DNA from: Bacillota bacterium
Lineage (GTDB): Bacteria; Bacillota; Clostridia; Acetivibrionales; DSM-1351
Direction of reading: 5' to 3'
Length of the DNA stretch: 64,000 nucleotides
Assembly: GCA_023398105.1 (NCBI GenBank)
Contig: JAEWST010000078.1
Span: forward strand, 20,910 to 84,909
The position numbers and the translations under genes are program-made. The notes beneath the pieces are model-generated. The model saw only the letters and a list, made by a program, of their open reading frames with translations, made no database searches and was not told where the DNA came from. Below are positions 35,244 through 43,145 of the stretch, one piece after another. Positions within the stretch are counted from its first letter, which is position 1. Each line of letters opens with the position of its first letter.

Positions 35244-35477
35244 CTATTTAGTTAAATGACTAATCCAAAAACCTATACAAAGTCCAACAGTTCCCAAAAT
35301 AAGAGAGTATATAAAAGAAATGTGTGAATTGTATTTTCGTAGAGATATGGAGTTTTTATAATATAGCTCAGCATCAATTCGAGCTTTAGCTTTTGCAAGT
35401 TCAAGCATGTACTCTGATACTTGCTCATCAGTTTTCAATTCCAAATTAACTAGATCTTTCTGGCTCATTATTCCCAT
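35244..35477 (-). CDS. Small tail-anchored membrane protein of unknown function
   Basis: About 77 aa: a charged helical part (LKTDEQVSEYMLELAKAKAR) followed by one membrane helix (ISFIYSLILGTVGLCIGFWI) and a short tail. An ATG lies at 35492, but GGGGGATGATT positions the ATG at 35477. There is no recognised family. Its shape resembles small phage or mobile-element membrane proteins, which is weak evidence. Confidence 0.5.
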   Translation of the reverse strand: MGIMSQKDLVNLELKTDEQVSEYMLELAKAKARIDAELYYKNSISLRKYNSHISFIYSLILGTVGLCIGFWISHLTK

Positions 35478-35694
35478 ATAATCATCCCCCATTATTACTT
35501 ATATGATGCTTAAGGACAAACATTACAAATTTATAAAAATAAAATTAAGAGACTCCAAGTAAAAAAATATTTGTGCTTATTAGCTCTCAAATTAACCTTT
35601 CTTTTTACAAAAATATAAGGTATAATTAGTTGAGCAACAAATTAACAGTCTCGTAAGAAATTTCATTAAATCTAAACTACCTATATTTATTTCT

Positions 35695-35775
35695 AGTCAA
35701 ATCAGTCAAATCAGTCAAATCAGTCAAATCAGTCAAATTAATCAAATTAATCAAATTAATCAAATTAATCAAATC
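35695..35775 (+). repeat. 9-bp tandem repeat (nine units)
   Basis: Nine units: five of agtcaaat(c/t) and four of aatcaaat(t/c). In one frame they read (SQI)5(NQI)4 before KKFN and a stop. A shifted frame (to 35876) continues with a membrane-like stretch ending SLVILSIVAIIIKNK. The open frame has no start codon upstream. This looks like the remains of a small coiled-coil/membrane protein. The rest of 35493-35949 shows nothing else. Confidence 0.6.
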
Positions 35776-35949
35776 AAAAAGTTCAATTAGTAATAAACTC
35801 AAATATCTCAGTTGGATATACTGCCAAAAGTCTTGTGATATTAAGTATTGTAGCTATTATTATTAAAAACAAGTAGTATTCTCGCAGCTGAAATACCACA
35901 TTTTCAAGGAAATAAAAAAATTAAATCTAATCGTTTTTAAGAGGATTCT

Positions 35950-36627
35950 ATGGAAAAGAAATTACATGAAGGACATCGAAAAAGAATTAAAATGAGGTAT
36001 TTAGCAGAGGGGATAGATGCCTTTGAGGATTATCAGGTGCTGGAAATGCTGCTATTTTACTGTATTCCAATGAGGGATACAAATGAGCTGGCACATAAAA
36101 TGATAAGTCAGTATGGTGATTTAGCAGGATTGTTTGAAGCTGACCCAAAGGACATATGTTTAAGATGTGGTGTTAGTGAGAATACAGCAATACTTATATC
36201 AATGATACCCTCATTATCAAGAAGATACCTTAAAGGGAAATGGGGAGAAAAGCCTGTTCTAAATAGTACAACCAAGGCAGGAGAATACGCAGTAGCTTTA
36301 TTTGCAGGAAGAACATATGAGGCATTTTATGTAATTTGCTTGGATTCACAGAACAGAGTAAATTATGCTTGCCTACTGCATGAGGGGACATTAAATGAAG
36401 TTCCTGTTTATCCTAGGTTGGTAGTTGAATTGGTTCTAAGACATCAAGCCAATAGCGTAATACTTGCACACAACCATCCTGGTGGAAGCTTAAATCCATC
36501 AAATGAGGATATTGAATTGACTAAAAAAATAAAAGCGGCTCTTGAGCCTATATCAGTTACAGTCGTTGATCATATTATTACGGCTGGTAATAGGTATATG
36601 AGCTTTATGGAGAGAGAGTTAATATAA
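35950..36627 (+). CDS. radC: RadC-family JAB-domain protein
   Basis: 225-aa RadC/YeeS-type protein. The N-terminal helix-hairpin-helix region covers about 15-85 (LEMLLFYCIPMRDTNELAHK ... LRCGVSENTAILIS). The C-terminal JAB/MPN metalloprotease-like fold has the zinc motif HNHPGGSLNPSNED near 176-189. The role is uncertain; the DNA-repair name is historical and many copies ride on mobile DNA. Chromosomal radC is usually beside mreB, which is not the case here, and this fits an accessory island. GAGG precedes the ATG. Confidence 0.9.
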   Translation: MEKKLHEGHRKRIKMRYLAEGIDAFEDYQVLEMLLFYCIPMRDTNELAHKMISQYGDLAGLFEADPKDICLRCGVSENTAILISMIPSLSRRYLKGKWGEKPVLNSTTKAGEYAVALFAGRTYEAFYVICLDSQNRVNYACLLHEGTLNEVPVYPRLVVELVLRHQANSVILAHNHPGGSLNPSNEDIELTKKIKAALEPISVTVVDHIITAGNRYMSFMERELI

Positions 36628-36679
36628 CGAGGCAAGAAAATGTCCCCCACTTCTATAAGTGGTGGGTACCACTTTGGTT
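36624..36679 (+). repeat. Dispersed repeat R2, copy 1
   Basis: 56 bp starting at the radC stop. It matches 39705-39760 at 50 of 56 positions. The unit contains a hairpin (CCCAC, CTAT-type loop, GTGG) and ends CACTTTGGTT. It could be the end of an IS200/IS605-type element or part of its guide-type RNA, but no transposase gene is present. Confidence 0.6.
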
Positions 36680-36707
36680 ATAAAAAGTAGAAAATCAACT
36701 CATTTTA

Positions 36708-36775
36708 TGAATTATTTATATTTTCATTTGATAAGTCCTCCCACACCTACAATTTTCAACTGGTGAAGTAGAGTT
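36708..36775 (+). repeat. Dispersed repeat R1, copy B
   Basis: It matches copy A over TTTTCATTTGATA, CACACCTAC and ATTTT(T/C)AACTG, with more substitutions. It lies in the gap between radC and the first solute-binding gene. The rest of 36628-36962 has no gene. Confidence 0.6.
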
Positions 36776-36962
36776 AGTAAATAATAATTAGCACTGTATA
36801 CAAAATATTACAAATAGTAGCAAAAAAATATTATGTAGTGTTATAATAAAAAATAGCTATTGTAAAATAAATAGAGGAAACAATCTTGAGAATCACAATT
36901 ATTAAAAAGTATACAATACAGGTGAAGCTTATTGGATATACATATGAGGATGGGGGAGCGGA

Positions 36963-38228
36963 ATGTATAAGAAATATATCTGCTTAGTATTGTCTATAAC
37001 ATTGGTTATACTAAGTACTGGTTGTGAAGAAAGAGGTACAGCTAAACCAATAGAAAGTGCACCTGATAATGTATTACAGGTATATTATCTTGAGCAGGAC
37101 AAGGCTATTAATGACAAAGCATTAAATAAATTTAAGGAAGAGCATACTGGGATTAAAGTGATTGAAAAGGTTATACAAAATCAAGAAGTAGAAGCCTTTA
37201 CTTTAAAATTTAAGGCAGAGCTTGCCGCTGGAACAGGTGCAGACATTATATTATTGTCTACATTTTTTTTACCGTCTATAAGCAAATTATCTGACAGTGG
37301 AGTTCTATGTGATCTCAATCCTCTAATTTCTGAAGATAAGTCCTTTAAAATTGAAGATTACAACGAAAAGGTAATGGATTCATGTACCTATAATGGGAAA
37401 AGGTATATGATGCCCATTGACTATACTTTTTTCTATTTTTATACCTACAAGGCAGTATTGGGTGATTTTAAGCTGAATACAACAAACTGGACCTGGGATG
37501 AACTAGTAAATGCTGAAAAGGAGTATTTTAGAGAAGGAAAGGGAGCAAGTAAATATTTCATTTCACCTTTTTTTAATTTCAGCAATGTTTTATTTTCTGA
37601 TAAAAATACTTATGTAGACTACGAGCAAAAAATATCAAAATTTAATACACCGAAATTTATTAAGCTGCTGCAAACCTACAAAAGTATTGCTCCACATGTC
37701 TGTTCCATTGAAGAATATACAAGTCAAAAGAATTTTGAAAAAATGGAAACGCTGAGTGTTCTTCAATCTATTTTTTGCAAAGGAGTAGGAGATAGTTTTG
37801 GTTTCAATGACTATAATAAAGCATTTGGTGAGGATACAATAATTTTGCCATATCCGACTTTAGACGGACAGAATAGCACTAATGCCCAGATTAATAGAAT
37901 AGTGGCAATTACCTCAAAGTGCAGATATAAAAAAGAAGCCTTTGATTATATAAAGACTATTTTATCAAAAGAAAATCAAATGAATGATAATTTAAATGTT
38001 CCAGTAAATAATGCAGCATTTAATGAGCTGCTTGAGCTTATAAAGATTATAAGAACAGATTCTCAGATTCCTGAATTGTTTAAAACTGTTAATAGCTGCT
38101 CACTTACTGATGCGAGTGTACTAGATATAATTAATAAAGAACTTTCTGATTATTTAAGCGGAAAAAAGACAGCAGAGCAGATAGCTAAAGCAATTGATGA
38201 GAAGGTTTTGCTGTATTTGAACGAGTAG
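36963..38228 (+). CDS. Extracellular solute-binding lipoprotein A
   Basis: 421-aa lipoprotein (lipobox LSTGC, Cys21) with an ABC sugar-type solute-binding fold. Family marks are the AELAAGTGADIILLS segment, CDLNPLISEDKSF, NGKRYMMPIDYTF in the hinge region, NTTNWTWDEL, ITSKCRYKKEAFDYIK and the C-terminal AEQIAKAIDEKVLLYLNE. GGGGGAGCGG precedes the ATG. Its closest relative here is copy G at 56202. The ligand is unknown. The adjacent genes are further copies, not permeases. Confidence 0.85.
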   Translation: MYKKYICLVLSITLVILSTGCEERGTAKPIESAPDNVLQVYYLEQDKAINDKALNKFKEEHTGIKVIEKVIQNQEVEAFTLKFKAELAAGTGADIILLSTFFLPSISKLSDSGVLCDLNPLISEDKSFKIEDYNEKVMDSCTYNGKRYMMPIDYTFFYFYTYKAVLGDFKLNTTNWTWDELVNAEKEYFREGKGASKYFISPFFNFSNVLFSDKNTYVDYEQKISKFNTPKFIKLLQTYKSIAPHVCSIEEYTSQKNFEKMETLSVLQSIFCKGVGDSFGFNDYNKAFGEDTIILPYPTLDGQNSTNAQINRIVAITSKCRYKKEAFDYIKTILSKENQMNDNLNVPVNNAAFNELLELIKIIRTDSQIPELFKTVNSCSLTDASVLDIINKELSDYLSGKKTAEQIAKAIDEKVLLYLNE

Positions 38229-38331
38229 GCATTGTGAAATTTGGCAAGTGTATACGTGTTGCCATGGCATCAAAATAATGAACAAATACATTAAACATTA
38301 TAAGAACATTAAGTTAAAGGAAGGTAAGCTT

Positions 38332-39645
38332 ATGTCTAAGTTTATTAAAAAAATAAGCATAGTTTTACTTGTAGCTTCTTTGCTAGGAATCAACACCTCC
38401 TGTTCAAAAGAAGAAAAAGTTGTAAATGACGATAAAGCTAAACTGACAATTAATTTGTTAGATTCAGATAAAACCCTAATAGATGCAGTGACTAAGTATA
38501 ATATAGAAAATCCGTATAGCAAAATAGATGCTAAGATTTTCTCAGATATTGAAGAGTACAAGAATAAAAACACTACAGAGCTATTGTCTGGACAAGGGGC
38601 AGATATTATAGTAAATAGACTTGATCTTCTTGCTAATGTATATAGAATTAGCTCAAGTAGCGTTTTTTGTGATTTAAATGAGATTATAGAAAAGGATCCA
38701 AGCTTTAAGTTATCTGATTACCATGAGAAAATTCTTGATTATGGTCTTATTAATGATAAAAGATATTTTATACCAATAGATTATTTGAATACTGGCTTTT
38801 TTACGACAAAGGAGATATTGGATAAGAATAATATCAAGCTTGATGGAGTAGAGTGGACATGGAAAAATGTTGCTAATATAATGAAAAAATTTATTTCTGA
38901 TAATAAATCTAACAAAAAGTATTTTATTGATAGCTTAAATTTTACTCAGATATTATCTTCTATAAATAATCCGTTTTTAGACTATGAAACTAAAAAAACA
39001 TCCTTTAATTCAAAAGAGTTTATAGAATTATTAAACCTATATAGGGATATCTATCCCGCTATTTGTCCAACTGATATAAAAAGTAAATATAATGATAGAA
39101 AAGAGTTGTTAAAAAATGGGGTTCTAGTATTTCTAAATATTCCCATTATAGACAGTCCAAGCTATTATATGAGGAATTTGAATGGTGATCAAATTTTTAA
39201 CCAGCAAATTAAAATATTAAAGAGTCCTGCTTTAAAAGATAGTGACCCTATTATTGTGTGGCCATATCACTTATTAAGCATAAATAAAAGTTGCGAGAAT
39301 AAAATGGATGCTTTTGAATACATAAAGATGCTATTGACTTATGACTTCCAGCAAGAGGTTAATAATTATGATGATACTAAATTTACACCTGTAAGTAAGA
39401 GGGCCTATGATTTAGACATGAGTTATTATTTAGATGGAAAAGGCTCTGAAAAAGTTCAATTACCCAAACCACTTGCAGAACAAATGAATAAAATAAGGTT
39501 TGACATTGGAGTGGGCAAACTATTTGAAAATGACGTTTATCAAATAATTGAAGCAGAGCTGCCAGAATTTATAGAAGGTAGCATAACAGCGGAACAAACA
39601 GCTAAGATTATAGATGGTCGTGTATCAATTTACTTAAATGAATAA
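38332..39645 (+). CDS. Extracellular solute-binding lipoprotein B
   Basis: 437-aa paralog of A. Lipobox INTSC gives the lipidated Cys at about residue 24. It keeps SGQGADIIVNRLD, CDLNEIIEKDPSF, NDKRYFIPIDYLN, VEWTWKNV and the C-terminal AEQTAKIIDGRVSIYLNE. A frame opens further upstream (38248), but AAAGGAAGG points to ATG 38332, which alone gives a signal peptide. A strong terminator follows. Sequence divergence from the other copies suggests a different ligand. Confidence 0.85.
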   Translation: MSKFIKKISIVLLVASLLGINTSCSKEEKVVNDDKAKLTINLLDSDKTLIDAVTKYNIENPYSKIDAKIFSDIEEYKNKNTTELLSGQGADIIVNRLDLLANVYRISSSSVFCDLNEIIEKDPSFKLSDYHEKILDYGLINDKRYFIPIDYLNTGFFTTKEILDKNNIKLDGVEWTWKNVANIMKKFISDNKSNKKYFIDSLNFTQILSSINNPFLDYETKKTSFNSKEFIELLNLYRDIYPAICPTDIKSKYNDRKELLKNGVLVFLNIPIIDSPSYYMRNLNGDQIFNQQIKILKSPALKDSDPIIVWPYHLLSINKSCENKMDAFEYIKMLLTYDFQQEVNNYDDTKFTPVSKRAYDLDMSYYLDGKGSEKVQLPKPLAEQMNKIRFDIGVGKLFENDVYQIIEAELPEFIEGSITAEQTAKIIDGRVSIYLNE

Positions 39646-39652
39646 AATATAC

Positions 39653-39705
39653 ATAGCTAAGCTACTACTAGTTTCATTAAAAGCAAAGTAGCTTGGCTAT
39701 TTTTA
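39653..39705 (+). terminator. Terminator after solute-binding gene B
   Basis: ATAGCTAAGCTACT (39653-39666) pairs with AGTAGCTTGGCTAT (39687-39700), 14 bp with one G-U, followed by TTTTTAT. Confidence 0.8.
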
Positions 39706-39884
39706 TAACGAGGCAAGAAAATATCCTCCACATCTATAAGTGGCGGATACCGCTTTGGTTTTCAGGCGGTGAGAATATAAGGAGCATTTTCGAGCTTGTA
39801 TAAATATCGAAAAATTTCATTTTGAATCTAGGCGTTATAAGTTGAGGGGGTTTTAAATCAACCCAACTTTCGAATGAAAAGTTG
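39705..39884 (+). ncRNA. Candidate structured RNA containing repeat R2 copy 2
   Basis: The first 56 nt are repeat R2. It continues into consecutive stems: the R2 hairpin, ACCGC/GCGGT (39749-39753 with 39766-39770), TTTTCGA/TCGAAAA (39787-39793 with 39807-39813), GTTGA/TCAAC (39841-39845 with 39858-39862) and CAACTTT/AAAGTTG (39864-39870 with 39878-39884). There is no coding frame. It resembles RNA remnants left by IS605/TnpB- or IscB-type elements, but that is only a suggestion. Confidence 0.4.
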
Positions 39885-39937
39885 AGAAATGCTAAAGTTT
39901 ATTAATGGCTTTTTGTTCAGTAAACTAACTTATTTTA

Positions 39938-39990
39938 TGAAATTATTTGACTTTTCATTTGATAATGCTACCACACCTTATATTACTAGC
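39938..39990 (+). repeat. Dispersed repeat R1, copy C (partial)
   Basis: TGAAATTATTTGACTTTTCATTTGATAATG and CACACCTTA match the left half of R1; the right half is lost or diverged. The rest of the 39646-40210 gap shows no gene. Confidence 0.55.
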
Positions 39991-40210
39991 CTTTAGGCAG
40001 TATATTTAACTACAAAAGTTTATCAAATAAGTAAAAACCACTATTTTATGAACTATTTGTAAATAAATAGTTAAAATTGTATCAAAGCCCATGATTATAA
40101 AATAATTTTATTTTATAATTTAAATATTGAATGCTATTTAGGCATAGCGAATAACTAAGTCTGCTACTCTTATTTGAAGTAATGATAATCTGAAAGAAAG
40201 GAACGTAACA

Positions 40211-41569
40211 ATGAAAACTAAAAATCGTATAGGTATTCTATTATTAATAATAACACTTGTAGCTACAACATCATGTTCAAGTGATGAAACTATAAAGGAA
40301 GCAAGCCAAACTAAAGCAGCTACAGCAGAAATAAAAATTGATGTAATGAAGCATGAAAAATATTTGCTTGCTGCAATTATGGAATTCAATGAGACTCATA
40401 AAAATGTAAGAATTAATTATGGTGATCTGATTACTTTTAATGAGGAATATAGAAATAAGTACATAACTAGTCTAGCAGTAGGAGAAGGACCAGACATAAT
40501 AAGAATTGAGCCTAATTTATTTGTTGCAGTAAATAAGATGGTCAACTCAGGAATATTTTATGACCTGAATGAGTCAATTAATAAAGATAAGGGCTTCAAT
40601 TTTTCAGACTACAATCAAAAGGTTTTAGAGAGTGGGATAATCAATGGGAAAAGGTTTTTTATACCGCTAGGATACTATTTTCGTGCATTCTTTGTAAAGG
40701 GAGGTGCATTGAAAGAGAATGGCTTTACTACAGGAGGCTCCAAGTGGACACTAGAAAATTTCGCTGATGAGGCATATTCGTTTACGCAGAAAAACAAGGA
40801 CAAGGGTAAAAGTTTTATGGTAACAGGATATTTAGCTTTAAGCGATATAGTTAAAATCAGCGGACTGAATTTCATTGACTATGTAAAGAAGGAAGTGAAG
40901 CTTGATTCTTCAGAATTTATAGATTTGATAAATATATATAAAAAGCTAAATTCAACAGTGAAATTAACAAGAGAGATAACTGCTACTGCCACAATGAGTG
41001 ATGATGTACTTGGGATAACTACAGTGTGTCCTGAATTTGATAACGGTACTGCTCTAATCATGGATAATAGGTTGCTTTACCAAATGTGGTTTAGAGATCT
41101 GATTAACGAAAAATCCAACGTATATTTATTCCCTCAATACGATGGTAAAAAAAACATTTTGCTTGAACCGATGGTGTCCTTCGCTATTAATTCAAAATGT
41201 ACACATAAGGATGAAGCATATGAATTTCTTAAATTGTTACTGTCAGAAGAGTATCAAAGTGTCGGTGGTATGAAAAGAGATTTTTCATACCTTCCAGTTA
41301 ATAATAACGCTTATTTAAATAACGTGGATTCTCATATAAGTAACCTGAACGACCAAGCAGTTGAGGAGGTTTATGATGCAGAAAAAAGAAAAGCACAAGT
41401 TAGAGAACAATATAAAGAAATTCAAAGAATAAGTAGATGTGATACTGTAGATACTCAGGTCTATAATATTATTGACAGTGAGGCAAAGGCTTTTATAGAT
41501 GGAAAGTACAGTGCAGAGCAGACAGCAAAGATTATTCAGGATAAGGTAATGCTGTATTTAAATGAGTGA
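40211..41569 (+). CDS. Extracellular solute-binding lipoprotein C
   Basis: 452-aa lipoprotein (lipobox ATTSC, Cys22). It has the core motifs SLAVGEGPDIIRIEP, YDLNESINKDKGF, NGKRFFIPLGYYF, INSKCTHKDEAYEFLKLLLS and the C-terminal AEQTAKIIQDKVMLYLNE. AAAGGAACG precedes the ATG. It pairs with copy D just downstream, from which it differs mainly in the ligand-facing middle. The two share a 17-residue near-identical C-terminus and look like a recent duplication. Confidence 0.85.
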   Translation: MKTKNRIGILLLIITLVATTSCSSDETIKEASQTKAATAEIKIDVMKHEKYLLAAIMEFNETHKNVRINYGDLITFNEEYRNKYITSLAVGEGPDIIRIEPNLFVAVNKMVNSGIFYDLNESINKDKGFNFSDYNQKVLESGIINGKRFFIPLGYYFRAFFVKGGALKENGFTTGGSKWTLENFADEAYSFTQKNKDKGKSFMVTGYLALSDIVKISGLNFIDYVKKEVKLDSSEFIDLINIYKKLNSTVKLTREITATATMSDDVLGITTVCPEFDNGTALIMDNRLLYQMWFRDLINEKSNVYLFPQYDGKKNILLEPMVSFAINSKCTHKDEAYEFLKLLLSEEYQSVGGMKRDFSYLPVNNNAYLNNVDSHISNLNDQAVEEVYDAEKRKAQVREQYKEIQRISRCDTVDTQVYNIIDSEAKAFIDGKYSAEQTAKIIQDKVMLYLNE

Positions 41570-41660
41570 TTTAGGAAACGCACGTAAACATAAGGCTATA
41601 AGACTTATGTGGTTGTGATCAACGATATTTACAAACTAACTGAAGGGAATGAACGTAACT

Positions 41661-43013
41661 ATGAAAGCTAAAATGTGTAGGGGCTTGCTTTTACTGATAA
41701 CAGTACTTGTAGCTATAACAGCATGTTCAAGTAAAGTTAATGAAAATGATGCAAGCAAAAATAAAAACGCAAAAGCAGAGATAAAGATAGATGTAATGAG
41801 TTCTGACTATTATATACTTGCAGCTATTAAGCAATTCAATGAAACGCATGAAGATATAAGCATAAACTATGGAGACGTAATTACTTATAGTGAGGAATAT
41901 AAAAATAAGTACATAACTAGACTATCTGTAGGAGAAGGACCTGATATTATAAGGGTTTACCCTAGGATGGGGTTGTTAGCAGCTGTACATAAGACAGCCA
42001 ATTCGGGAATTTTCTATGACCTTAATGAGTTTATTGAAAAAGATAAAAGCTTCAAGCTTTCAGATTACAACCAAAAGGTATTAGATAGTGGGATAATCAA
42101 TGGAAAGAGATTTTTAATACCTTTACACTATAACTTCAGCACATATTTTGCAAAAGAAGGTGTCTTAAAGGAGAATGGCTTTACTACTGAGGGACAAGAG
42201 TATACTCTTGAGAACTTTGCCGATGAAGTATATGCATTTATGCAGAAAAATAAGAATGCTGAAAAGTACTTTATGACCCTGCACAATTTCACTCTAAGTG
42301 ATATTGTAAAAATCAGCGGACTTAGTTTTATTGATTTAACTAAAAAGAACGCAAAATTTGATTCTACAGAATTTGTAGATTTACTGAATATTTATAAGAA
42401 GCTCTATTCGGTAGAAAAAGAAATTGCAAAGGATATAGGGTATTATGTTAGCATGGAGGATATTTTTGATAATTCTATAGTTTGCCCAGATTTTAACAAT
42501 GGTAATTCCTTGATTATAAATAACATGGATTCACAACTTTGGTCAAGAGATAAATACAATAGAGAAGTTAAAACTTATTTATTCCCTCAGTATACAGATA
42601 AAAAGAGTATTCTGTTAGAACCTATAGAATATATGGCAATAAATACAAAATGTAAATATAAAAAAGAGGCTTTTGAATTCATTAAGTTACTTCTAACCGA
42701 AGAATATCAAAATTTATATAGTTATTTCTATATACCAGTTAATAATAATGCTTATTTAAACGGTGTAAACTTCTATATTAGTAACCTTGGTAATTCCCAA
42801 GTGGTTAGTGGCGAATACGATGCAGAAAAAAGGAAAGCACAGGTTAAAGAACAGTATGAAGAGATACAAAAAATCAGTGTATGCGATACTGTAGATGCAC
42901 AAGTCTACGAAATTATCGACAACGAGGCAAAGTCTTTTATAGATGGAAAATTTAGTGCAGAGAAGACAGCAAAGATTATTCAAGATAAGGTAATGCTGTA
43001 TTTAAATGAGTGA
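41661..43013 (+). CDS. Extracellular solute-binding lipoprotein D
   Basis: 450-aa paralog of C. Lipobox AITAC, lipidated Cys at about 22. It has RLSVGEGPDIIRVYP, YDLNEFIEKDKSF, NGKRFLIPLHYNF, INTKCKYKKEAFEFIKLLLT and the C-terminal IIQDKVMLYLNE. An ATG at 41649 is four codons upstream; alignment with copy C and the signal peptide favour 41661. It belongs to the same putative transcription unit as C. Confidence 0.83.
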   Translation: MKAKMCRGLLLLITVLVAITACSSKVNENDASKNKNAKAEIKIDVMSSDYYILAAIKQFNETHEDISINYGDVITYSEEYKNKYITRLSVGEGPDIIRVYPRMGLLAAVHKTANSGIFYDLNEFIEKDKSFKLSDYNQKVLDSGIINGKRFLIPLHYNFSTYFAKEGVLKENGFTTEGQEYTLENFADEVYAFMQKNKNAEKYFMTLHNFTLSDIVKISGLSFIDLTKKNAKFDSTEFVDLLNIYKKLYSVEKEIAKDIGYYVSMEDIFDNSIVCPDFNNGNSLIINNMDSQLWSRDKYNREVKTYLFPQYTDKKSILLEPIEYMAINTKCKYKKEAFEFIKLLLTEEYQNLYSYFYIPVNNNAYLNGVNFYISNLGNSQVVSGEYDAEKRKAQVKEQYEEIQKISVCDTVDAQVYEIIDNEAKSFIDGKFSAEKTAKIIQDKVMLYLNE

Positions 43014-43145
43014 TTATAATAATTTATGAACAGGATGTAAAAAAATAGTAAACGATATCTTAATTCCAATGAGAAAAAAGCAATTAAGTGTATAATTTAC
43101 ATTATAGACCATAAATTAAAAATACATACTTTTGGGGGCTTTAAA

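Noticed and set aside
35695..35775. Tandem repeat as a CRISPR array
   Set aside because: Units are 9 bp with no spacers, so it is a simple tandem repeat.
36624..36679. Complete IS200/IS605 insertion sequence
   Set aside because: No tnpA or tnpB frame lies near either R2 copy, so at most it is an element end or RNA remnant.
38248..38331. Cys-containing N-terminal extension of solute-binding gene B as a peptide precursor
   Set aside because: It has no ribosome site of its own, reads without a stop into the lipoprotein, and the true start is set by AAAGGAAGG at 38317-38325.
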